DNA from: Ignavibacteriales bacterium
Lineage (GTDB): Bacteria; Bacteroidota; Ignavibacteria; Ignavibacteriales; Ignavibacteriaceae
Direction: 5' to 3'
Length of the DNA stretch: 49,922 bases
Assembly (NCBI GenBank): GCA_020061465.1
Contig: JAGUYG010000045.1
Coordinates: 1-49,922 of the forward strand
The position numbers and the translations under genes were made by a program. Below the pieces are notes generated by a model. The model was not told where the DNA came from and did not search any database. It saw only the letters and a list, made by a program, of their open reading frames with translations. Shown piece by piece: positions 42,892 to 49,922 of the stretch; positions within the stretch are counted from its first letter, which is position 1; the number at the start of each line of letters is the position of its first letter.

Positions 42892-44793
42892 TTAAGTTTT
42901 GCTTTTACGATCGCTGTTAAATATCCATTCAGGCGGAATCAATTCATTCAGCTTGTTGATTAAATTTTTGTTAAGGTACTTTAGACCAACTTTGAATGAG
43001 GCGTTCATCCACCCGAAACCTTCTTTAGAGATGTAATCGAATTCGGTTCCTACATTTCCGTATTCGGCAAATACTTTGTGAGTGCGGTTAACTACATCAT
43101 ATTTTTCGGGAATGGTGCCGTTATAATCTACGAAATTTCTAAGGATAGTATACAGCCATTTATAAGCTAATCTTTCAGCGTGTTTTTTATATCCATAATT
43201 CGTAAGCCCCTTCCAAAGCAGCATTTGGTGAGGCACCCAGCCGTAAGGATAATCCCACTGCCGTTCCGGTCTTTTTTCGGAAATAGGACCTCTTGATTTT
43301 TCAGTTGAAGCTGTCAATCCTCCCGCTTCTTCAAGCAGAGGTAACGCTTTATTGATTAAAATTCTTGCCTGCTTTTTGGAAGCGAGATTTGCCCACAGCG
43401 GATAAAATGTTGTCGCACTTTCATAACCGGTTTTTTTTCCTGTTATGTAATTATAATCAAAGAAGAATCCTTTTTCCTCATCCCACATTAGTTCGTTTAT
43501 AATTTTTTTTCTTTTGGATGCGCGCTTAAGCCAGAATTTTGAAGTATAAGTTACTCCACTTAGTTTAAGGCTATCTCTGAATTCTTTTTTAATCAATCCC
43601 GCAATGTCCATTTCATATTTATATAACAATGAATTAAGATCGACTGTATTTAGATGAGCCGATATACCTTCAAGCCTGTAACTTGTATCATGCCCAGATT
43701 CTCTAACGCTTCTGTCATGCATAAAATATTCTTCCAACTCAGGATCGGAAATTTGATTTTCGATATACTTATTTCGAAACTCAACTAAAGAAAGCCCGTG
43801 TTTGTTTGCGAACGGCTCAAGCACTTCATTAAAGTGATCGGGTTCTGTTTCGGGAGGCATACCTGAACCAGAACCGTAATATCTGCTCAATCCGGTTGGG
43901 GACAGTCTATCGGCAGAAATCCAAATAGTGTTATATTCTCTAATTGAATAAGCCAAAGCTTTTTTCAGCCAATTTTTATTTTTCCTTTCGGAGTTTTTCC
44001 ACAACTCTTTTATAAGTGAAGTTAAGAAAGGCGGTTGTGAACGGTTCAGATAATATGTTCGGTTGGCATTTAATATTTTGCCATAATGCTCTATTTCATA
44101 GAAAAAATTTTCAGCCATCGAAACAGCCAAATCAAGTCTTCCATCCTCAATTAATCCGAGAGATTCGAAGTAACTGTCCCATCCGTACATTTCATTAAAT
44201 CTTCCGCCCGGTACAACAAAGGGAAGCCCTCTTAAATTTCCTCGTCTATCTTTTCTCATTTTAAGTACAAGAAGTCCGGGATTTTTGTTCAGCGTTTGAA
44301 GATAATCGTCGGTTATACTTTCCGGTAATTTTATGACGGAAAGATTTAGTTCCTTTCTTCTTTTTTCCACATCCTTGAAATAATTAAAGGCTTGCTCATC
44401 ATTGAAAGGTATGTAAATATAATTTTTATCAGATTTAGTTTTTGAATCTTTAATCGCGTTTTCAAGATTTGCCTCATCGATGCGCCGTGTTAATCCGTCC
44501 CAGAAATAATTTTTTATTAAGCTCGAAATACGGTCGATAGGTTTAGTGAATATCTGCTTATCTGTAAGTGTAATTTTAGATTTACCGGATTCTTTAGCAA
44601 GATATAGTTCCTGCAGCAATACTGAAAGATGAAAGGTTTCGCATACTTCGAATTGCTTACCGGTAACACTCAAAATGTAAAATCTTTTCGGACCCTTATC
44701 ATCAACAGTAATTTTCTTATCGTTATCTGTATCCTCACTTTTAAGGATTCGTACTAAGTTACTTTCAACATCTACAGTTATATTCATTATCAA
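42892..44793 (-). CDS. Alpha,alpha-trehalase (GH37), fungal neutral-trehalase type with calcium loop
   Basis: It has GH37 signature 1 PGGRFNEMYGWDSY (195-208) and signature 2 QWDYPYGWVPHQ. The catalytic acid lies in RESGHDTSYR (Asp369), where most bacterial enzymes have ESGWDFS. The N-terminus has the EF-hand-like loop DTDNDKKITVDD (21-32), close to the calcium loop that I remember for yeast Nth1. Other Nth1-like blocks are HYGKILNANRTYYLNRSQPP, TVDLNSLLYKYEMDIA, and STEKSRGPIS. It hydrolyses trehalose to two glucoses. There is no signal peptide, so it is cytoplasmic. The long N-terminal phospho-regulatory extension of fungal Nth1 is absent. Confidence 0.93.
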   Translation of the reverse strand: MIMNITVDVESNLVRILKSEDTDNDKKITVDDKGPKRFYILSVTGKQFEVCETFHLSVLLQELYLAKESGKSKITLTDKQIFTKPIDRISSLIKNYFWDGLTRRIDEANLENAIKDSKTKSDKNYIYIPFNDEQAFNYFKDVEKRRKELNLSVIKLPESITDDYLQTLNKNPGLLVLKMRKDRRGNLRGLPFVVPGGRFNEMYGWDSYFESLGLIEDGRLDLAVSMAENFFYEIEHYGKILNANRTYYLNRSQPPFLTSLIKELWKNSERKNKNWLKKALAYSIREYNTIWISADRLSPTGLSRYYGSGSGMPPETEPDHFNEVLEPFANKHGLSLVEFRNKYIENQISDPELEEYFMHDRSVRESGHDTSYRLEGISAHLNTVDLNSLLYKYEMDIAGLIKKEFRDSLKLSGVTYTSKFWLKRASKRKKIINELMWDEEKGFFFDYNYITGKKTGYESATTFYPLWANLASKKQARILINKALPLLEEAGGLTASTEKSRGPISEKRPERQWDYPYGWVPHQMLLWKGLTNYGYKKHAERLAYKWLYTILRNFVDYNGTIPEKYDVVNRTHKVFAEYGNVGTEFDYISKEGFGWMNASFKVGLKYLNKNLINKLNELIPPEWIFNSDRKSKT

Positions 44794-44900
44794 CTAAAAA
44801 TGAAAAATTATAAAACTACTTTAGTATACAATTTATTTATCGCTGTATGCCTTTATACCTTTGTTTCCATATACCGCTATACCTTCTTCCAAAAATCTAT

Positions 44901-46145
44901 CTAGAATTCCTCAAACTTAAACTTCTTTCTTAGATTACTGTAAAAGAATAATACTGTGAACAAAATTCCCATCGGTACAAGTGAAAAGTAAAATGCAGTT
45001 TGTCCGCTGAAAGCACCAAATATGTAACCGGTTATTAAAGATCCAGTGGTACCTCCGAGTGCGGAGAAAATTACTATAAGTCCGCTCATTGCACTTTGCC
45101 TGTGCTTGGGTAGTACGCTGAGTATAGATGAATTGAGCGCGGGATAAATCGGACCTAGGAAAAGCCCGATCATGGGGAGTAAAAAGCCTGCAAGAGGAAC
45201 TTCAGTCCAGCTTTTAATTGAACCCACTTCGATTCCTCGTGTAATGGGAAGTACCAATATTACAAGCAGCATAGCACAAATTATAACAGTCGTAAGAACT
45301 TTCATCCAGGAAAATTTTTTAATGAAGTAACTGCTTGCAATTCTTCCGAAAGCGATTGCACCGGCGAAGATGCTGACAATCTGGACACTTATATCATTCG
45401 GCATTTGAAGAATGCTCTTGTTAAACGTAGGCAGCCAAGTTTGAATGCTTTGCTCGATTAGCACATAAAGAAATGCACTGAAAATAAAAGTCAGAACAAG
45501 CGGAAAACGAATAAGAGCAAACATTTCAATAAATTCGTGCACAACAGAATATTTCTCTTCTTCTTTCTGAACTTCGCTTTCATCTAATTTAACTGTGAGC
45601 AGATTGAAAAAAGCGAAAAGGCAAAGTCCGACAAGAACCCAATAAGTATTCAGCCAGCCGGTGGAACCGGGAGTGCCTTCACCGATAAAGAAACCGAATA
45701 TCCAGTAACCTGAAAGAACTCCGACCATGAAAACTCCTTCAAGCACACTCATTACACTGGCGTGCTCATCGGCATTTTCAGTGATCAATCCCACGGTTGA
45801 ATATGCGGATACTTTAATCAAGCCAAAGCTGAATCCTGTTGCGGCAAAAAGTATTTTAGACATTAAGAAACCATCGAAGAATCTCATCCCAAGAGAGGCT
45901 GCAGTAACAACTAACAACGCAGTCAACATTGATCTTTTATAGCCAAATTTTGGAATGTATGATGCAAATAGGAAGGAGAAAATTGCGATTGATAAATCCT
46001 TAAATGCCTCAAGAACGCTTGCCTCGCCTTCACTTACATTGTAATGAATGATTACCTGCAATATTACAATGCCCACGCTGTTGAGCATCAGCCCTATTAC
46101 GAAATAATTTATATATAAAGAAAGCTTAACTTTAAACTTCTGCAT
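44901..46145 (-). CDS. MFS transporter
   Basis: Twelve membrane helices are visible, with the A-like loop IPKFGYKRSMLTALL between helices 2 and 3 and the duplicated six-helix halves. The second half has GRIASSYFIKKFSW and GPIYPALNSSILSVLPKHR. The FxxGxxxGPIYP segment resembles sugar-type MFS proteins (FucP/TsgA group), but the substrate is not assigned. Upstream of the trehalase on the same strand (about 107-base gap), it could bring in a disaccharide or glucose; this is inference. Confidence 0.85.
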   Translation of the reverse strand: MQKFKVKLSLYINYFVIGLMLNSVGIVILQVIIHYNVSEGEASVLEAFKDLSIAIFSFLFASYIPKFGYKRSMLTALLVVTAASLGMRFFDGFLMSKILFAATGFSFGLIKVSAYSTVGLITENADEHASVMSVLEGVFMVGVLSGYWIFGFFIGEGTPGSTGWLNTYWVLVGLCLFAFFNLLTVKLDESEVQKEEEKYSVVHEFIEMFALIRFPLVLTFIFSAFLYVLIEQSIQTWLPTFNKSILQMPNDISVQIVSIFAGAIAFGRIASSYFIKKFSWMKVLTTVIICAMLLVILVLPITRGIEVGSIKSWTEVPLAGFLLPMIGLFLGPIYPALNSSILSVLPKHRQSAMSGLIVIFSALGGTTGSLITGYIFGAFSGQTAFYFSLVPMGILFTVLFFYSNLRKKFKFEEF

Positions 46146-46236
46146 TCTACTCCCGAATGGTTAAGATTTTATTATAAGTAATTGAAAAATATTAAATTTT
46201 CTGACTAATACACATCTTCGTGACGGCTAATATCAA

Positions 46237-46473
46237 TCAACAAGACTTTTTTTTATCAATGAATTTGAAAATTACTCCGCAATCATAATCTACAGAGAAC
46301 GCCCGGCAATCTTTTAATGTTCCGGACAATTTATGAGTTTTAAGTTTTGGTTCGAAAGGATTTCGAGAAAATGTATTAAGCGAAGCAATGAATTTATATT
46401 TAAGATCGGCATTTTCAGAGATTCTTTTTTTGTATTTTCTTTTGAATTTATTATCCCAAATAAATTCAATCAT
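46237..46473 (-). CDS. RelE/YafQ-type toxin, C-terminus lost by frameshift
   Basis: This 78-residue frame has the RelE fold signature: IWDNKFKRKYKKRI, PKLKTHKLSGTLKDCRAFSV and DYDCGVIFKFID. RelE-type toxins cut mRNA at the ribosome. The frame ends in DKKKSC at an A8 run (46247-46254). One frame over, the sequence continues KVLLIDISRHEDVY and stops at 46205, exactly the conserved end of the family (LLLDIGTHDEVY type). With one more A the protein would be 89 residues, the family length. As written it lacks the C-terminal catalytic residues. It overlaps the antitoxin by 8 bases. Confidence 0.8.
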   Translation of the reverse strand: MIEFIWDNKFKRKYKKRISENADLKYKFIASLNTFSRNPFEPKLKTHKLSGTLKDCRAFSVDYDCGVIFKFIDKKKSC

Positions 46474-46681
46474 TATCCATATCCTTTAGCAGGTCATCCA
46501 GGCTTCCTGAAGAAACTTTACCTGCTTTATAATTCTCCTCAGCTTCTTTCACTCTTTCAGCAAACTTGTAACGACGCAGTTCAATTATTTGTTTATGAGC
46601 TATATCAAGAAAATATTCTTTTTCTTCATCGGCTAATGCAGTGAAGTTTTCTAACAGGTTTTTTAGAGATACAGCAGACAT
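46466..46681 (-). CDS. Antitoxin partner of the RelE-type toxin
   Basis: This 71-residue acidic protein reads MSAVSLKNLLENFTALADEE and so on. It is mostly helical and ends in an acidic tail (SGSLDDLLKDMDND) suited to wrapping the toxin. Its sequence is not a standard RelB, but position, size and the 8-base overlap with the toxin support the role. A longer frame starts at 46738; ATG 46681 follows AAAAGAG at a sensible distance. The antitoxin gene comes first, as in most type II pairs. Confidence 0.75.
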   Translation of the reverse strand: MSAVSLKNLLENFTALADEEKEYFLDIAHKQIIELRRYKFAERVKEAEENYKAGKVSSGSLDDLLKDMDND

Positions 46682-46788
46682 AATTACTCTTTTATAATTA
46701 TTCATTAACAGATCAGGAACAATAATTTTAGAAGCCAACTTTAAAATGAAAGTTTTACAGAACCGACTAAATTTTCTTGTTTGTATTA

Positions 46789-46825
46789 AATAGAACCCTA
46801 TATCAATATAATATAGGGTTCTATT
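46789..46825. terminator. Perfect 15-bp hairpin between the TonB gene and the antitoxin
   Basis: AATAGAACCCTATAT (46789-46803) and ATATAGGGTTCTATT (46811-46825) are exact complements with a 7-base loop. It lies just downstream of the TonB receptor stop (46835, minus strand) and should end that transcript before the toxin-antitoxin pair. No clear U-tract follows. Confidence 0.7.
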
Positions 46826-46834
46826 AACGGTAAA

Positions 46835-49357
46835 TTAGAAGTTAACGCCGACTGAAAATCTTACAGAACGACCCAAAATAGGACGACCGTTTTGAGTAGT
46901 AGGATCACGAGGGTCACCTTCTGTTAACCCATCCGAATCTCCAATGTTATCTGCTATAACACTAAATGTTAAGCCACTGGTTGTAGATACATCAAGCCCG
47001 AGATCTAACTTTGAATATGCATCTAACTGATACGAATTATCTCTATCGTTCCAGCGTTTTCCAACGTACCTGATAGCACCAAATATGGAAGCAGCAATAT
47101 TATTAGTTAGCTGAAAATTATAGCTTGGAGCCAGGCGTAGTTGAAGCTCAGGCTGACGCCAGACTTTTTTCCCAACTACAGTCGCATCACTGGATTCGGT
47201 TATTTCTCCGTTCTGAAAAGTTCCAATGAGATTTACTCTAAATCCTTCAACGCTTAATGCCGCATCTATTTCGGCTCCGAATGTTCTGGTTTTTAGAAGC
47301 GCTGCCGCTCTTGCAGCACCCACATCTCCATCAAAAACTTCTACTGTGTTAAAGAAACCGGTGATGAATAGACTGTAGATTTCTCGATCAACCTTAACCC
47401 CTAACTCGAATTGATTGAATATATTTGACTCCAATTTTCCTTTTATAGATTGCGGGTTACTTCCTGCTTCTTCTTCTTTCATTTTGTAACCGACATTCTC
47501 TCTGATTTGATCAAAGTTCGGAAACAAAGAACCTTTCGATCCTCGAACAAAGACTCCTAAATTAGTAGTAACTGCATAGTTGATAGCGCCGGTTCCTGCC
47601 CAATCGCTTCCTTCCAGCTTGGCTATTCTATCTAATATGCCATCGGGCCATGCACCATGATCTAATGTGAAATTAAGATTAAAGAAATGATAACGTGCAC
47701 CCAAATCTAATCTTAATTTATCTGTTATCTGCCATGAATCACCCGCATAAAAAGCATACACTCTTGCATCTCCGGATTCGTTAAGTCCGTAATTCCAACT
47801 TCCGCCAACATCATCAGATGAAACATCTTTAATAACATCACCATTTGCTACATTTTCAACAACTATATGATTGCCAAGTGTCCAAAAATCCTTCGAAGAC
47901 CAAAATGATTGAAATGCGCCAAGTGTAATTTTGTGATTAGATACTTCATTTGTTAAGCTTATATCGTTAATAAAAGATTCAAGCTGCTTTTCTACTACCC
48001 AATGACCATAACTTTGAACATTACCTGAAGTTAAAGTTCTGCCTCCAACGGTAGTGAGTGGAACTCCGCCAAGTTTAGCTGATAAATCTGCAACACTCAT
48101 CGGGTTTCCATTGGGAACAAATCCCAATGTATTTGCATCACCTGAAGTGTAGGAAAGATTATCGCGGACAGTCCAGCCGCTGCCCAATTCATAGTCAAAA
48201 TTCAATCCGCTTATAATTCCTTTCCAACCGCGTCCGCCTGAAAAGTCATAATGAGCGCTATCGCCCTGCTCATTTATTCTCAAAGTCCGGAAGCGTGTAG
48301 CGTTTCCAAGCGGTGAAAATGTGCCTGCTTCGTTACCTGTTCCAAGAGCCATTGGTAAGATCCATTGCCCATGATCGTTGGTAAGTCTTGCAAATCCGTT
48401 TACAACTCCTTTATCAAATGTTCTTGTAAGTTGAACGGTGAATTGTCCCCCTTTTTCCGAATTAAACTCTGTATTTCTTATACCCGGGGAAGTTCTTGCA
48501 TAACCGCCGATCATATAATAAAAATTTTCGGAAGCAGGACCACTAAGGAAAGCATCCACTCTCTGTTCGCTGTAATCTGAGGTGGTATATTTAACTCTTC
48601 CCATGGTTTGATTCGTGCCCCTTTTAAGATTAAAGTTCGTAGTTAAACCGGCTTCACCATTAGAAAATACAGAGCTTGGTCCACCTCTCAAAGCTTCAGT
48701 TGTACCTACTGTTTCATCAATTCGAAATATTGTGCTTTGCTCAAAGAAAGAAAGTGTTTGAGTGCCGTAAATTGGTGCTCCATTGATGGACATAGTTACA
48801 AAAGGTGCATCTCCGGATGATGGCAAACCTCTAACAAAAATGTTTGCACCCGCTACTCCACCGGAACTTTCTGACCAAACACCGGGTACTAAATCCAACG
48901 CAGCAGCCGTGCTTTGAGGTGATAATTTTTCAAGTTCGCGAGGAGTAATCGTTGTAATAGCAAAGCTTGCGTCCTTCTTCAGTACTCCGGCACCACCCGC
49001 CGTACCAACAACCACAACAGCATCCAAATTCAATATATCTTCTGCAAGTTGAGCGTCTTGCCGGGAGGTCTCTCCTGTTTTTATAGATACATTAAACTCT
49101 TGCCGTTTAAAACCTACAGCACTCACTATCAGTGTATAATCGCCTTCCGGTATTTTGTCGATTGCATAATTTCCGGAAGGATTTGTGGCGGCACCTAACG
49201 CGGTACCTTGAAGAAAGACATTGGCACCGATGAGAGGATTACCTTTTGTATCGGTAATTTTTCCCGATAACGTCCCCTGGGCAAATGAGATTGAAGCACA
49301 TAGAAGAAAGATGACGAAGAATAGTAGAGTAAGTCTTCTTGGATTTGATATTTGCAT
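46835..49357 (-). CDS. TonB-dependent outer-membrane receptor with CarboxypepD_reg domain
   Basis: A signal peptide (RRLTLLFFVIFLLCASISFAQ) is followed by a CarboxypepD_reg-like domain (GTLSGKITDTKGNPLIGANV, KIPEGDYTLIVSAVGFKRQE). Next comes the plug (SFAITTITPRELEKLSPQST, GANIFVRGLPSSGD, IFRIDETVGTTEALRGGPSS), then a 22-strand-type barrel ending in GRSVRFSVGVNF with terminal aromatic. No SusD-like gene is next to it, so it is a stand-alone receptor. The substrate may be a siderophore, vitamin or glycan. The longer frame from 49423 is rejected because GGAGG precedes ATG 49357. Confidence 0.93.
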   Translation of the reverse strand: MQISNPRRLTLLFFVIFLLCASISFAQGTLSGKITDTKGNPLIGANVFLQGTALGAATNPSGNYAIDKIPEGDYTLIVSAVGFKRQEFNVSIKTGETSRQDAQLAEDILNLDAVVVVGTAGGAGVLKKDASFAITTITPRELEKLSPQSTAAALDLVPGVWSESSGGVAGANIFVRGLPSSGDAPFVTMSINGAPIYGTQTLSFFEQSTIFRIDETVGTTEALRGGPSSVFSNGEAGLTTNFNLKRGTNQTMGRVKYTTSDYSEQRVDAFLSGPASENFYYMIGGYARTSPGIRNTEFNSEKGGQFTVQLTRTFDKGVVNGFARLTNDHGQWILPMALGTGNEAGTFSPLGNATRFRTLRINEQGDSAHYDFSGGRGWKGIISGLNFDYELGSGWTVRDNLSYTSGDANTLGFVPNGNPMSVADLSAKLGGVPLTTVGGRTLTSGNVQSYGHWVVEKQLESFINDISLTNEVSNHKITLGAFQSFWSSKDFWTLGNHIVVENVANGDVIKDVSSDDVGGSWNYGLNESGDARVYAFYAGDSWQITDKLRLDLGARYHFFNLNFTLDHGAWPDGILDRIAKLEGSDWAGTGAINYAVTTNLGVFVRGSKGSLFPNFDQIRENVGYKMKEEEAGSNPQSIKGKLESNIFNQFELGVKVDREIYSLFITGFFNTVEVFDGDVGAARAAALLKTRTFGAEIDAALSVEGFRVNLIGTFQNGEITESSDATVVGKKVWRQPELQLRLAPSYNFQLTNNIAASIFGAIRYVGKRWNDRDNSYQLDAYSKLDLGLDVSTTSGLTFSVIADNIGDSDGLTEGDPRDPTTQNGRPILGRSVRFSVGVNF

Positions 49358-49590
49358 AACTACCTCCAATTTGTGAAAAATGAAAGAATTATTATAGCTC
49401 GAACTATATGAGAATATTTGCAAATTATTTTACAAAACTTCTTATAATAATGCAAGAAAAAGTAATAAAATTCTTAGCCTGTGATAAAAAATTCTACTAA
49501 CATGCAAACTTGAATTTTTATGGTTAAAAGCAGAAAAGTGGGTTTGATACGAGAATCATAGTACTGTCTAAATCGAAACTAAACATTTTG

Positions 49591-49686
49591 CAGTACTGTC
49601 CAAATTAGTTTTATTAAAGTCGGAACGATCCTTTGGAAAAATTTATTGTGAATAATTAAAATATTAAACTGTTTTTACACTACAAT
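49591..49686. repeat. Right copy of the 96-bp inverted repeat
   Basis: It is the reverse complement of 3-98 with about five substitutions. A short partial copy of its start (AGTACTGTCTAAAT, 49560-49573) lies 32 bases before. The 233 bases from the TonB ATG to this repeat are AT-rich with no ORF; TATAAT on the minus strand (49391-49396) could be the -10 of the TonB promoter, weakly supported. Confidence 0.9.
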
Positions 49687-49738
49687 TGAACTCATCCCTC
49701 CAATGGAGTCCTTTCCAAAGGAACCTTCGGTCGGACAA

Positions 49739-49779
49739 CCCTTCTCTTATCCAGAGGATCCATAGGAAAAAGAGAAGGG
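49739..49779. repeat. Hairpin CCCTTCTCTT/AAGAGAAGGG
   Basis: CCCTTCTCTT (49739-49748) and AAGAGAAGGG (49770-49779) are exact complements around a 21-base loop. A further small palindrome TCCTTTCCAAAGGA lies at 49709-49722. It is part of the repeat cluster at the right end. Confidence 0.75.
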
Positions 49780-49922
49780 CTTATCCAAAGGATCTTTAGG
49801 ATTAAAACTTATGACTTGTGTTGAATATTCTGCCTGTCTACTGCCAGGTAAATCAGAACATAGTCATATAAGGTTTTATTGACAATCTAAAGATCCTACG
49901 GATAAGTCTCTCTCTTTTTAAG
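49746..49922. repeat. Three copies of a CTTATCCxxAGGATC repeat at the right end
   Basis: CTTATCCAGAGGATCCATAG (from 49746) and CTTATCCAAAGGATCTTTAG (from 49780) are direct copies, and 49887-49906 holds the same unit inverted (CTAAAGATCCTACGGATAAG). The inverted similarity continues through the purine/pyrimidine run to the last base. The AAAGGATC word also occurs in the 96-bp repeats. There is no coding potential in 49687-49922. Confidence 0.75.

Noticed and set aside
46333-46644. 103-codon plus-strand frame across the toxin-antitoxin pair
   Set aside because: It is antisense to two overlapping genes with good starts and family motifs.
3-49686. The 96-bp inverted repeats as ends of a 49-kb transposon or integrative element
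   Set aside because: The interior is mostly housekeeping genes (aroK, aroB, rsmA, ubiE, ribH) and no integrase or transposase is present, so a dispersed repeat is more likely.

Overview
The window is AT-rich bacterial chromosome, most likely from an Ignavibacteria-type member of the Bacteroidota/Chlorobiota group. Three exported beta-propeller proteins end in type IX secretion (T9SS) type-A sorting tails with the motif YPNPFNPVTTIKY followed by a VYDxLxxExATLVNE stretch, which is typical of that lineage. The group is also indicated by a PorZ-like T9SS protein, a CarboxypepD_reg-type TonB receptor, a RhuM-Fic protein and IVS-type four-helix-bundle proteins. No rRNA, tRNA, CRISPR array or intact transposase was seen. 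A 96-bp sequence near the left end recurs inverted near the right end, and the last 40 bases are themselves repetitive, so the window is probably a contig that broke in repeats.

Layout. 0.1-4.3 kb: RhuM-Fic protein, DUF1028 protein, a broken VOC gene, a secreted alpha/beta hydrolase. 4.4-12.8 kb: an autoregulated efflux operon (TetR, HlyD-like adaptor, two separate ATPases that look like a split YbhF, TolC-like channel, two ABC-2 permeases). It is interrupted twice by small cassettes, each holding a divergent four-helix-bundle gene between inverted arms of short tandem repeats (8-nt period at one, 7-nt at the other). This is the most unusual structure in the window. 12.9-17.5 kb: membrane class III cyclase with altered active-site residues, AhpD-like protein, amidohydrolase, rdgB, lipoprotein. 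17.6-21.3 kb: two T9SS-tailed YCF48-like proteins on the minus strand among decayed tails, CCTCCGAGG repeats and a MITE-like element.

21.4-31.6 kb: mostly minus-strand housekeeping genes (ubiE, PAP2 enzyme, rsmA, ABC-F, PorZ-like protein, ribH, PHP phosphatase, Crp/Fnr regulator), with a plus-strand ROK kinase that seems to use a CTG start. 31.8-39.4 kb: SurA/PpiD-type foldase, small outer-membrane barrel, aroK-aroB (both with TTG starts), an orphan HicB-like protein and an M3 peptidase. 39.4-49.4 kb: a two-component system, a B12-binding radical SAM protein, a trehalase of the fungal neutral type with an EF-hand-like calcium loop, an MFS transporter, a RelE-type toxin-antitoxin pair and a TonB-dependent receptor.

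Two genes, the ABC-F ATPase and the RelE-type toxin, each lose their conserved C-terminus at a poly-A run (A10 and A8). In both, one extra A would restore the full protein. That is either slippage or -1 frameshifting, or a shared homopolymer sequencing error.
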